NCBI RefSeq assembly: GCF_030757795.1
Contig: NZ_JAUQWH010000025.1
Location: 1-64,000 of the forward strand
From: Actinoplanes oryzae
GTDB taxonomy: Bacteria; Actinomycetota; Actinomycetes; Mycobacteriales; Micromonosporaceae
Direction of reading: 5' to 3'
DNA length: 64,000 nt
The position numbers and the translations under genes were made by a program. Shown here piece after piece: positions 7,596 to 15,560 of this stretch. The first letter of the stretch is position 1, and the number at the start of each line of letters is the position of its first letter. Below the pieces are notes generated by a model, which was not told where the DNA came from, did no database searches, and saw nothing but the letters and a program-made list of their open reading frames with translations.

Positions 7596-10500
7596 GCCGG
7601 CGCTGGGTCGTCCTGCTGTTCGTCGCCGGCGCGCTGCTGGTCGGCGGCGGGGTGGCCTGGGCGTTCTGGACGGCTCCGGCCACGCCCGGCAGCTCCGGCG
7701 GCGGGACCGCGGCGGAGGTGCCGGCGGCGGCGACCCCGACGGTCGGGCGCTGGGCCGATCACGCGGTGCAGGTCAGCTGGCCCGCGGTCACCCTCTCGAA
7801 CGGCGTGCCGGCCGGCGGCTACGTCGTCCGCCGCTACAACGCCACCACGGGCGTCGTGCAGACCACCGGGCCCGGTTGCTCGGGCACGCTCGCCACCCTG
7901 TCGTGTACGGAGACCGGCGTCCCCGCCGGGTCGTGGCGCTGGTCGGTCCAGGGCGTCATCGGGGCGAACTGGACCGGCGCGGAGAGTGCCAGGTCCGCGA
8001 CAGTCACCACGAGCACGGCGACCCTGACGCTCGCGCAGACCGTCTTCCGGGGCCCGTTCCCTGTCACCACCACCGGCACGCTCGCCGGCTTCGGCCAGAA
8101 CGAGACCGTTGCCTACCAACTGGACACCGGCACCTCGCTGACCGGCTTCCCCGGGGTTGTCGATGTCACGGGCGGGGCGCCGATCAGCTCGCTCAGCATC
8201 CCGTCGGCCGCCGACGGCACGCACACGGTCACCGCGACGGGCGGCAACGGCTCGGTCGCCACGACCACGATCACGATCGACACCACTGGGCCGGTCGTGT
8301 CGTCGCTGCAGTCCCCGGTCGGGCAGAACGGCTGGAACACTGCTCCGCCCGTACAGGTGACGCTCTCCGCGATCGATGCCACGACCAGCGTCGCGTCGAT
8401 CCGCTACACCACCGACGGCAGTGATCCCACGTCGTCCGGGACCGCGCAGACCTACACCGGCCCGTTCTCCGTGTCGTCCGCGACCACCGTGCGCTTCTTC
8501 GCCACGGACACCGCGGGCAACGCGTCGGCGGCGGGCTCGCGCACGATCCAGTTCGACCCCACCCCGCCCGCCAACTCGGTCGCCGTCTCGTCGGGGGCCC
8601 TGCTCTCCGGCGGCACCGTCTTCTACCGGGGTACGGCCGCCGGCTCCTTCACCCTCACGAACACCGTCACCGACTCCCTCTCCGGCCCGGCCTCCAGCGC
8701 CACGGCCCTGGGCGGCACGACCACGGGCTTCACCCACACCCCCACCACCGTCAGTACGCCGGCAGGCGGCCCGTACGTGTCGAGCCCGGTCTCCTGGGCC
8801 GCCGGCACCACCGCCGCGCCGACCGTGACAGTGACCGGCGCCGACGTCGCGGGCAACACGACCGCCACCGTGCTGACGCTGACCAATGACTCCGCGCCTC
8901 CGACCGGCGGTGCCGTGGACGCGACCGGTCTCACCGCCGGCCGGTACTCGACCACGACCGCGATCTCGGCCGGCTTCACCAAGGGCACCGACGCCGGCGT
9001 GGGGCTGGCGACCTCGGGAGCGCGGCTGCAGCGGATCAGCGCCACGCTCACCAACGGCGCCTGCGGCAGCTATGGCACGGCCACCGTGCTCGCCACGGAC
9101 CCGGCCTCCCCGTACGCGGACACCGCCCCCGACCAGGCCTGCCACCGCTACCAGTACGTGGTGCCCGACCGGCTCGGCAACACGGTCACGTACGAGTCCG
9201 GTGACGTGAAGGTCGACACCACCGCCCCGGCCGCGCCGACGTTCACCTACACGGCCGGGACCAGCACGTACGCCTCCGGTCAGACCCTCTACTACCGGGG
9301 CGCGTCGGCTTCCGGCTCGTTTACGGTCGCCGCCTCGTCCACCGATCCCGCCTCGGGCATCGCGTCCTACTCCTATCCGGCCCCGCTCGGCACCGGGTGG
9401 TCCGGCTCGGCCGGCTCTTACTCGTGGAGCAGCGCCAATCCCGCCGCCCCGACGAACAAGACGGTCACGGCGACCAACAACGCCGGGCTGACCGCGAGCG
9501 CCGTCATGACCCTGGTCGAGGACTCCGTGGTGCCCACCGGCGGATCGATCACGTACGCCACGGGCTTCCGCGTGCGGGCCTCGCAGACCCTGACCCTCGC
9601 CCCGGGCACGGACGCCGGCTCCGGGATCGCCGCCAACTCCGGGATCGTGCAGCGGCGTACGGGCACGGTCGCCTCCCCGGGCGGCGCCTGCTCGATCACC
9701 GCGGCGACCACGTGGACCACCGTGGCGACCGGCCTCGGCACGACGTGGACCGATCCGAACATCAACGCCTCGACCTGCTACGAGTACCAGTACTCGGCGG
9801 CGGACAACCTCGGCAACCGCAGCGCCTGGTACGCCGGTCCCGGTCAGGTGGCGATCCCGGCGTACTCGACGTGCACGGACGCGCTCGCCGCGACTCCGCC
9901 GGACGGCTACTGGAAGCTCAACGAGACCGGCTCCGCGACCGCGGTCGACTACAGCACCAAGACCAACACCGGCACCTACCAGGGCAGCTACACGCAGGGC
10001 GTGCCGGGCATCTGCGGCACGAGCACGTACTTCGACGGTTCGACCGCTTACGTCTCGACGCGCAACCAGGTCGCCTCGCCCGGGCCGCAGGTCCTCTCCG
10101 TGGAGACGTGGTTCGCGACCACCACGACCAACGGCGGCAAGCTCGTGGGCTTCGGCGACAAGCAGACGGGCAGTTCGGCCCTCTACGACCGGCACCTCTT
10201 CATGACCAAGGACGGAAAGATCAACTTCGGCGTGACGTCGCCGCTGCTCGGCCTCGCCCGTTACAGCGCCACCTCCACGAAGGCCTACAACGACGGCATC
10301 TGGCACCACGCCGTCGGCACGCTCTCCGGCGCCGGCCTGAAGCTCTACATCGACGGCGGCGCCGAGTCCATCACCACCACCGGCACGACGGCGGCGCAGA
10401 ACTACGCCGGCTGGTGGCGGCTCGGCGGCGACAGCCTCGCGGGCTGGTATCCGCTGCTCAACGGCGGCAGCGACTACTTCGCGGGGCAGTTGAGCAACGC

Positions 10501-10840
10501 GGCGGTGTGGAACACGTACGCGATGACGCCGGCCGACGCCTGGAACCACTTCATCGCCGGCTGGGTCGCCACGAACCCCGCCTCGGCCGCCGCCGCCTCG
10601 ATCCAGAGCATCCCTCGGCCGACGAGAAGCCTTGCCCCGTCGCGCTCGCCATCGCCTTCGCCGTCGCGGCCGCCTTCGCCGTCGCCCAGCCCTGTGCCGA
10701 CCACCCCGTCCCCGATGCCGTCGGCGCCCACCTCCGCCCCGACCACACCCCCACCGAGCCGCACATCCCCGTCCCCGTCCGCCAACTCCTCGCCCACGCC
10801 GTCGGCCTCCGGCGACCCCCCTCTTGCGGACGTTGGCTAA
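7592..10840 (+). CDS. Large surface protein: Ig-like repeats, chitobiase-C and LamG domains
   Basis: 1082 residues. A hydrophobic signal ends in WAFWTA, resembling the motif of the two preceding proteins. Then come a fibronectin III-like domain (about 45-135), Ig-like bacterial repeats, a chitobiase C-terminal-like segment (about 263-320: IRYTTDGSDPTSSG ... VRFFATDTAGN), further Ig-like repeats with the AxDxxGN motif, a LamG/concanavalin-like domain (about 768-989: DGYWKLNE ... FDGSTAYV ... GIWHHAVGTL ... LYIDGG), and a Ser/Pro tail (about 1010-1082). There is no LPxTG anchor or closing membrane helix. It is probably a carbohydrate-binding adhesin linked to the two small exported proteins. 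Its stop codon lies inside the TetR operator of the next unit. Confidence 0.8.
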   Translation: MSRRWVVLLFVAGALLVGGGVAWAFWTAPATPGSSGGGTAAEVPAAATPTVGRWADHAVQVSWPAVTLSNGVPAGGYVVRRYNATTGVVQTTGPGCSGTLATLSCTETGVPAGSWRWSVQGVIGANWTGAESARSATVTTSTATLTLAQTVFRGPFPVTTTGTLAGFGQNETVAYQLDTGTSLTGFPGVVDVTGGAPISSLSIPSAADGTHTVTATGGNGSVATTTITIDTTGPVVSSLQSPVGQNGWNTAPPVQVTLSAIDATTSVASIRYTTDGSDPTSSGTAQTYTGPFSVSSATTVRFFATDTAGNASAAGSRTIQFDPTPPANSVAVSSGALLSGGTVFYRGTAAGSFTLTNTVTDSLSGPASSATALGGTTTGFTHTPTTVSTPAGGPYVSSPVSWAAGTTAAPTVTVTGADVAGNTTATVLTLTNDSAPPTGGAVDATGLTAGRYSTTTAISAGFTKGTDAGVGLATSGARLQRISATLTNGACGSYGTATVLATDPASPYADTAPDQACHRYQYVVPDRLGNTVTYESGDVKVDTTAPAAPTFTYTAGTSTYASGQTLYYRGASASGSFTVAASSTDPASGIASYSYPAPLGTGWSGSAGSYSWSSANPAAPTNKTVTATNNAGLTASAVMTLVEDSVVPTGGSITYATGFRVRASQTLTLAPGTDAGSGIAANSGIVQRRTGTVASPGGACSITAATTWTTVATGLGTTWTDPNINASTCYEYQYSAADNLGNRSAWYAGPGQVAIPAYSTCTDALAATPPDGYWKLNETGSATAVDYSTKTNTGTYQGSYTQGVPGICGTSTYFDGSTAYVSTRNQVASPGPQVLSVETWFATTTTNGGKLVGFGDKQTGSSALYDRHLFMTKDGKINFGVTSPLLGLARYSATSTKAYNDGIWHHAVGTLSGAGLKLYIDGGAESITTTGTTAAQNYAGWWRLGGDSLAGWYPLLNGGSDYFAGQLSNAAVWNTYAMTPADAWNHFIAGWVATNPASAAAASIQSIPRPTRSLAPSRSPSPSPSRPPSPSPSPVPTTPSPMPSAPTSAPTTPPPSRTSPSPSANSSPTPSASGDPPLADVG

Positions 10841-10873
10841 TCGCGCTAGCTTTTAGCTAACGCGGCTAGCCAA
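10833..10873. promoter_or_regulatory. TetR operator: nested palindrome
   Basis: Perfect 7-base arms TTGGCTA (10833-10839) and TAGCCAA (10867-10873) enclose GCTAGC palindromes at 10845-10850 and 10865-10870 and TAGCTA at 10854-10859. It sits 27 bases before the hydrolase ATG, in the promoter of the hydrolase-tetR pair, so it is the likely autoregulatory site. The stop codon of the preceding gene (10838-10840) is inside the site. Confidence 0.7.
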
Positions 10874-10900
10874 ACGGCCGCACGACCTGGGGACTGAGCC

Positions 10901-11731
10901 ATGACTGCATTCCTGACCGTCGAGCACGGCACGATCGCGTACGAAGTGACCGGCACCGGCCCGCTCGTCGTCCTCGCCCCCGGCATGGGCAACGGCCGCG
11001 ACGCCTACCGCTTCGTCACGCCCCGGCTGGTGGCGGCCGGTTACCGGGTCGCCGTCACGGACCTGCGCGGCGCCGGGGAGTCGAGCGCGGCCTGGCCGTC
11101 GTACACCCGTACCGACATCGCCGGCGACCTGATCGCGCTGATCCGGCACCTCGGCGGCCCGGCCGTGCTGGTCGGTCACTCGATCTCCGGCGGCGCCGCC
11201 ACCATCGCGGCCGCCCAGGCCCCCGACCTGATCACCGGCGTGGTCGAGCTGGCGCCCTTCACCAAGGCGCAGTCGTTCAAGCTGGGCGACCTGGGCCACG
11301 CCGGCTATCGCAAGGGCACGGTCCGGCTGGCCGGCGCGATGATGGGCAGCCTGTCGTCCTGGCTGAGGTACCTCGACGGCGCCTACCCGGGCGCGAAGCC
11401 CGCCGACTGGACCGCCTACCTGGCCGGCGTCGAGGCCGGCCTGCGCCGCCCGGGCCGCATGAAGGCCCTGCAGGGCATGACGAAGTCGACGCCGGCCGAC
11501 GCGGGCGCCCAGCTGGGCAACGTGCGCTGCCCGGTGCTGGTCGTCGAGGGCTCGCTGGACCCCGACTGGGCCGACCCGAAGGCGGAGGGCGAGGCGATCG
11601 TGGCCGCGCTGCCGGCCGGACTGGGGCGGCTTGCGATGATCGAGGGGGCGGGGCACTACCCGCACGCGCAGTACCCCGACGAGGTGGTGTCCCTCATGCT
11701 GTCCTTCCTGCAGGCGAACGCCCGTGCCTAG
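10901..11731 (+). CDS. Alpha/beta hydrolase
   Basis: 276 residues. The fold is a standard alpha/beta hydrolase: oxyanion region VLAPGMGNGRD, strand-loop VAVTDLRGAGES, nucleophile elbow GHSISGG (Ser at about 94), acid in VEGSLDPDW, and histidine in EGAGHYPHAQYPDEV. Enzymes of this type are esterases, lipases, C-C hydrolases or epoxide hydrolases; the substrate cannot be read from sequence. The last 8 bases overlap the tetR gene that follows, so the two form a regulator-target operon under the nested operator at 10833-10873. Induction by a small hydrophobic compound is the natural expectation. Confidence 0.85.
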   Translation: MTAFLTVEHGTIAYEVTGTGPLVVLAPGMGNGRDAYRFVTPRLVAAGYRVAVTDLRGAGESSAAWPSYTRTDIAGDLIALIRHLGGPAVLVGHSISGGAATIAAAQAPDLITGVVELAPFTKAQSFKLGDLGHAGYRKGTVRLAGAMMGSLSSWLRYLDGAYPGAKPADWTAYLAGVEAGLRRPGRMKALQGMTKSTPADAGAQLGNVRCPVLVVEGSLDPDWADPKAEGEAIVAALPAGLGRLAMIEGAGHYPHAQYPDEVVSLMLSFLQANARA

Positions 11732-12341
11732 GGCCGGCCTCGCTCCGGCCTCGGTCGTCGCGGCCGGGGCGGCGCTCGCCGACGAGATCGGCTTCGCCAA
11801 CCTGACCATGGGCCTGCTGGCCGAGCGGGTCGGGGTGAAGACGCCGTCGCTCTACAAGCACGTGGCGTCGCTGGAGGCCCTGCAGCACGGGATCGCAAGC
11901 CAGGCCAGGGCCGAGCTGATCGACACCGCGGCCCGGGCCGCGGTCGGCAAGTCGGGCGCGGAGGCGATCCGCGCCTTCGCGACCGCCTGGCGCCGCTGGG
12001 CGCTGGACCACCCCGGCCGCTACGCCGCGACCGTGCGGGCACCCACCACCGAGGACGACGAGGAGGACCGCCGCTTGGCCAACGAGGGCCTCCGGATCAT
12101 GTACGACATTCTCGCCGGACTCGACCTGCACGGCAGCCGCCTGACCGACGCCGCCCGCGTCCTGCGCTCGGCGCTGCACGGCTTCGCCACCCTCGAGAGC
12201 GCCGGCGGCTTCGGCCTCCCGCGCGACGTGGACCGCAGCTTCGCCTTCCTCGTCGACACCCTGATCGCCGGCCTGCGGGCGAACAACTCGCCGGCCCCGG
12301 AGGACATCCCCGGCACCCCGCCCGCCACGCACCCGGTCTGA
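11724..12341 (+). CDS. TetR-family repressor (WHG-type C-terminal domain)
   Basis: 205 residues starting at GTG 11724 inside the end of the hydrolase gene. The N-terminal HTH (residues 8-55) includes ADEIGFANLTMGLLAERVGV, then KTPSLYKHVASLEAL, where the recognition helix contains the usual LYKHV. The ligand domain (about 80-190) resembles the WHG group (AFATAWRRWALDHPGRYAATVRAP ... ALHGFATLESAGGFGLPRDVDRSFAFLVDTLIAGL). It most likely represses its own operon through the nested palindrome upstream of the hydrolase gene. Confidence 0.85.
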   Translation: MPRAGLAPASVVAAGAALADEIGFANLTMGLLAERVGVKTPSLYKHVASLEALQHGIASQARAELIDTAARAAVGKSGAEAIRAFATAWRRWALDHPGRYAATVRAPTTEDDEEDRRLANEGLRIMYDILAGLDLHGSRLTDAARVLRSALHGFATLESAGGFGLPRDVDRSFAFLVDTLIAGLRANNSPAPEDIPGTPPATHPV

Positions 12342-12427
12342 CCGCGGCCCGGGGTGCCTGGAGTGGTCGCCGACCGTGAGGGCCGGGCGCGCGCGGAGGT
12401 CGGCGCCAGTGCCGACGGGTACGCGAA

Positions 12428-12462
12428 AGCCCCCGCCCTCGAACAGCGAGAGGGCGGGGGCT
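12428..12462. terminator. Bidirectional terminator hairpin
   Basis: Perfect 13-base arms AGCCCCCGCCCTC (12428-12440) and GAGGGCGGGGGCT (12450-12462) with a 9-base loop. It lies between the convergent tetR and peptidase genes and can end both transcripts. Confidence 0.75.
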
Positions 12463-12483
12463 CGTGGGGCGCGGAAGCAGGTA

Positions 12484-13500
12484 CTACAGCATCGACACGT
12501 GCACGTGGTCCTCGTGCGTGCTGGGACCGTGGTAGGTCTTCCAGCCGGTGGCCGGGAACCAGATCATCCGGTTCCAGATGACGTAGAGGATGCCGAGCCG
12601 ATCGGCGTTGCGGACCAGGAACGCCATGAGGTCGTTGCCGTACTGGAAGGTGTCCTGGTTGTGGTAGACGCGGAAGCCGCTCTTCTCCAGGGACCAGTCA
12701 CAGGCCCGGCCCTTGGGATGCTCGAACGGGCCGCCGTCGCGGTGACAGCCGACGAAGCGGTTGAAGCCGGCCTTCTTCACCTCTTTGTACATGTGCAACG
12801 TACGGGCGGTGATGCAGCCGTTCGTGGTCGGGTCGTCGACCGTGCAGGCCTGGGGACCGTACTCGCCGTCGGCGTCGCGGGGAGCCGCGGCGGCGATCTT
12901 GCTCTTGGTGTCGACCAGGCCCTTGGTGACCACGTTGCCGCCGACCAGGGCGAGGGCGTCCTCGGCGGACTCCTTCTGCTTCTCCATGGCCGCGAGGTTC
13001 TGCTTCTGGGCCTTGACCTCGGCGTCGAGCTGGGCCTTGGCCGTGGCGACCTCGTCGATGGCGGCGTTCAGCTCGCGCAGCTTGTGGTCGTTGCGATTGT
13101 TGATCTCCTCGAGGGAGACCGCCTTGTCCAGGAAGCCGGTGGGCGAGTTGGTGTCGAGCATGAACCCGAACGTGGTGATGCGCCCGGTGCGGTACTGCTG
13201 GGCCGCGACGGCGTTCACCTCGGGGATCAGCTTGTCCCGCCGCTCCTCCGCGGTCTTGACCTGCAGGGAGAGGTTGAGCTGCCGCTTGGTCGACTTGGCG
13301 ACCGCGTTCTTCGCCTCGGTGAAGCGCCGGCCGGTGCTCTCGAGCACGTCGTTGAGGCGGGTGTCGTCGGCCTCCTCGGCGGTGTCCGGGCTGGTGCCGG
13401 GGGCAGCGCTCGCGGGGGACACCGGCGTGCCGACCAGGCCACCGGTGACGAGCGTGGCCAAGGCGAGAATCAGCCATCGGCGGCTGGGTCTTGCCGTCAT
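12484..13500 (-). CDS. Exported coiled-coil protein with M15-like peptidase domain (copy A)
   Basis: 338 residues. ATG 13500 follows GGAAGGAAA. A signal peptide (residues 1-33, ending ASAA) leads to a long coiled coil (about 45-195: NDVLESTGRRFTEAKNAVAK ... LRELNAAIDEVATAKAQLDA), the arrangement seen in cell-wall hydrolases. The C-terminal domain (about 212-338) has candidate zinc ligands of the M15/ARB_07466-like type: FEHPKGRACDW (His and Asp) and HEDHVHVSM (HxH), plus two cysteine pairs. It should cleave or bind peptidoglycan stem peptides outside the cell. It is a paralogue of the gene at 14022, transcribed divergently, and sits behind its own c-di-AMP riboswitch. Confidence 0.8.
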   Translation of the reverse strand: MTARPSRRWLILALATLVTGGLVGTPVSPASAAPGTSPDTAEEADDTRLNDVLESTGRRFTEAKNAVAKSTKRQLNLSLQVKTAEERRDKLIPEVNAVAAQQYRTGRITTFGFMLDTNSPTGFLDKAVSLEEINNRNDHKLRELNAAIDEVATAKAQLDAEVKAQKQNLAAMEKQKESAEDALALVGGNVVTKGLVDTKSKIAAAAPRDADGEYGPQACTVDDPTTNGCITARTLHMYKEVKKAGFNRFVGCHRDGGPFEHPKGRACDWSLEKSGFRVYHNQDTFQYGNDLMAFLVRNADRLGILYVIWNRMIWFPATGWKTYHGPSTHEDHVHVSML

Positions 13501-13518
13501 GCAGTTTCCTTCCAGGTA

Positions 13519-13638
13519 GCCGCCGACCGGGTTAGCTGACGGGTTCGGGACGGAAGCGATCCCTACCGCTGACTCAGCGGATTCACCCCATTACTGCGCG
13601 GGTCCCCGGTTCACCTTTCCGTGATTGAGCGGTGGCTC
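13519..13638 (-). promoter_or_regulatory. ydaO-type c-di-AMP riboswitch (copy A)
   Basis: On the minus strand the leader contains the conserved ydaO blocks in order: CCGGGGACCC, GGGGTGAATC (13589-13580), GCGGTAGGGATC, and CCCGAACCCGTCAGCTAACC (13549-13530), then the closing strand GGTCGGCGGC. It begins near GAGCCACCGCTCAATC at 13638 and ends 18 bases before the ATG at 13500. In this class, c-di-AMP binding turns expression off. About 240 bases lie between this element and its mirror copy; that stretch should hold both promoters but no consensus boxes stand out. Confidence 0.9.
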
Positions 13639-13880
13639 GCCGGCGCCGTTCGGGCGGCACCTGCCGGGGCGAGACCGGCCGAAAGCTTACCCGACCAGAG
13701 CCGTTTCCTCAGCGCTCGTCAAATCAGCCGTATCCGTTACGGCACAACGACTTTGAGTAACCACTCGATGCGGTGACGTGGGTCATAGTGGCGTACGGAA
13801 AGTGTTTAGTCGACTTCGCACAGTGCGACAGCTGTGAATACATGAAATTGATGGGTAGTCTTCGTCACGGTTCCATCACG

Positions 13881-14003
13881 GAGCCGCCGCCCAATCGCCG
13901 CCAGGCGAGCCGGGGACCCACGCAACAATGGGGTGAATCCGCAGGTCGACTGCGGTAGGGATCACTTCCGTCCCGAACCCGTCAGCTAACTCGGTCGGCG
14001 GTC
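13881..14003 (+). promoter_or_regulatory. ydaO-type c-di-AMP riboswitch (copy B)
   Basis: Same block order as the copy on the other strand: GAGCCGCCGCCCAATC at 13881, CCGGGGACCC, GGGGTGAATC (13930-13939), GCGGTAGGGATC, and CCCGAACCCGTCAGCTAAC (13972-13990), closing with GGTCGGCGG. The downstream GTG is at 14022. The two aptamers are nearly identical in the conserved core and differ in the variable stem between GCCGGGGACCC and the 5' strand. Confidence 0.9.
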
Positions 14004-14021
14004 TTACGGGAAGGATCGCAC

Positions 14022-15134
14022 GTGAAGCACGCCCCTGTTCGACGACGATTAGCGGCCGCCCTGGCCATGCTCGTGGCCGCGACCGGGCTCGCTCTCGCCG
14101 CCCCCGGCGCGCCGGCCCTGGCCGCCCCGGGCCCCCTCGCCGCGCCCGGCGACTCCGGCGACGACGGCGAGGGCGGCTCGAAGGACCTGGTGGAGGCGCT
14201 CAACTCCGCGTCGAAGAGGTTCGTGGAGGCCAAGGACGCGCTCGCCAAGTCCAAGAAGCGCCAGCAGGAGCTCACCACCCGCCTGGCCGAGCTCGACAAG
14301 GAGCTGGGCCCGCGCCAGTCCGCGCTCGACGACGTGGTCCGCCAGACGTACCAGACCGGCCGCCTCGGCCCGGTGGGCGCCCTGCTCACGGCCTCCGAGA
14401 GCAGCAGCCTCCTCGACCGCGTCGACACGCTGGAGAAGGTCGCCGTCAAGCAGGACAAGGCGCTCCGCGACCTGAAGACCACCCGCGACGAGCAGGCCAA
14501 GGCCAAGGCCGCCATCGACGCCGAGGTGCGCAACCAGCAGCGCCAGGTCAACCTCATGGCCAAGGGCAAGACCCAGGCCGAGAACGCCCTCAAGGCCCAC
14601 AACGCGGCCGTCGCCGCCGAGTCCGAGGCCGACGACGACGATGCCGGCTCCGACTCGTCGTCGTCCTCCAGCGGCAGCGGCTCGTCCTCCGGCGGCAACA
14701 GCTCGCAGGCCGCACCGGCGCCGCGCAACTCCGACGGCTCCCTGCCCAGCGAGTCGTGCAGCCTCAACGACCCGACGACCAGCGGCTGCATCTCGCCCCG
14801 CACCCTGCACGCCATGCAGGAGGCGAAGAAGGACGGCTTCACCCGCTTCGTGGCCTGCTTCCGCGAGCAGAGCACCGGCGAGCATCCGTTGGGCAAGGCG
14901 TGCGACTTCGCCGCGGACAAGAACGGCTTCGGCGGCGTCGCCACCGGCAGCAGCCGCACGTACGGCAACAACCTGGCCGACTACTTCATCACCAACGCCG
15001 ACCGGCTGGGCGTGCTCTACGTGATCTGGTTCAAGCGCATCTGGCTGCCGAGCAGCGGGTGGAAGGCCTACTCACGCGGCAACGGGGATCCGTCCAGCGA
15101 TCACACCAACCACGTGCATCTGTCCATGCGCTGA
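14022..15134 (+). CDS. Exported coiled-coil protein with M15-like peptidase domain (copy B)
   Basis: 370 residues from GTG 14022 with GGGAAGGA ahead. Plan as in copy A: signal peptide (to about residue 28), coiled coil (about 55-190: RFVEAKDALAKSKKRQQEL ... TLEKVAVKQDKALRDLKTTR), a Ser/Gly/Asp linker (about 200-235) absent from copy A, and a C-terminal domain (about 243-370). Candidate zinc ligands are in GEHPLGKACDF and DHTNHVHLSM. Conserved blocks shared with copy A include NDPTTSGCI/DDPTTNGCI, FITNADRLGVLYVIW and the final HVHxSM. The role is inferred as remodelling of peptidoglycan, with expression governed by the riboswitch at 13881-14003 and ended by the hairpin at 15207. Confidence 0.8.
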   Translation: MKHAPVRRRLAAALAMLVAATGLALAAPGAPALAAPGPLAAPGDSGDDGEGGSKDLVEALNSASKRFVEAKDALAKSKKRQQELTTRLAELDKELGPRQSALDDVVRQTYQTGRLGPVGALLTASESSSLLDRVDTLEKVAVKQDKALRDLKTTRDEQAKAKAAIDAEVRNQQRQVNLMAKGKTQAENALKAHNAAVAAESEADDDDAGSDSSSSSSGSGSSSGGNSSQAAPAPRNSDGSLPSESCSLNDPTTSGCISPRTLHAMQEAKKDGFTRFVACFREQSTGEHPLGKACDFAADKNGFGGVATGSSRTYGNNLADYFITNADRLGVLYVIWFKRIWLPSSGWKAYSRGNGDPSSDHTNHVHLSMR

Positions 15135-15206
15135 AGATCAAGAGCATAAATTCGATGTCGTAGCGGGGTGGGTGGTGCAGACCGCCGCTCACGCCGAGGG
15201 CCGCAC

Positions 15207-15249
15207 GGCCCGAGCCAGGCGCCTGGGCGGCGCCTGAACGGCTCGGGCC
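15207..15249 (+). terminator. Strong terminator hairpin after peptidase copy B
   Basis: GGCCCGAGCC (15207-15216) pairs with GGCTCGGGCC (15240-15249) and the adjoining AGGCGCC (15217-15223) with GGCGCCT (15229-15235), giving a 17-pair stem with a 4-base bulge and a 5-base loop. No T-run follows. It lies 73 bases after the peptidase stop. Confidence 0.75.
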
Positions 15250-15271
15250 GCACGGCGACCTGCGTAAATGG

Positions 15272-15544
15272 TTGCGCCCGACAAACCCGCCCGGCGCCCC
15301 ACGATGCCGCCACGGCCGAGCGGAGCACCAGGCGCGGCAGGTGCGCCTGGTGGCCGACGCCTACGGGCTGACGGGCGACCGGCGGCACGGGCTGCCGGCC
15401 GCCGTCCTGGAGCGGCTGGATCGCAACGAGCGCTTCTGGAGCACCGCGACGTCCGTGGCCGGCCCGGCCCCCGCCGGGATGGTGGCGTGGACCAGGCGGG
15501 AGCGAGCCTTCGTGACCCACTCCCGCGCGGTCTTCGAGGACGCC
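15272..15544 (+). pseudogene. Remnant of a phosphotransferase (APH-like) C terminus
   Basis: The frame reads QVRLVADAYGLTGDRRHGLP, then AVLERLDRNERFW and later GMVAWTRRERAFVTHSRAVFEDAL. This is the pattern of the last helices of aminoglycoside phosphotransferase-like kinases (xxLxDAYGL ... LRRxERxxRFW ... MVAWxxRE). The kinase core, including the HGD and metal-binding loops, is missing, and only about 75 residues remain between a terminator hairpin and the end of the convergent GH65 gene. I read it as a decayed 3' fragment; the match is from memory of the family and should be treated as tentative. Confidence 0.35.
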
Positions 15545-15560
15545 CTCCGGAGCGGCAGCG

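Noticed and set aside
7568-10549. A 993-codon frame opposite the large surface protein
   Set aside because: Antisense shadow: it is Arg/Gly-rich and has no recognisable domain; the plus-strand product has ordered Ig, chitobiase-C and LamG parts.
7592-10840. Sortase-anchored surface protein
   Set aside because: No LPxTG-type motif, closing membrane helix or basic tail exists; the C terminus ends in a Ser/Pro stretch.
13773-13958. A 61-residue frame between the riboswitches
   Set aside because: It overlaps the core of the plus-strand c-di-AMP riboswitch, and the start has no ribosome site.
15251-15262. HGDL catalytic loop of a phosphotransferase
   Set aside because: It is embedded in the 3' arm region of a terminator and is not followed by the expected asparagine or DxD motif.
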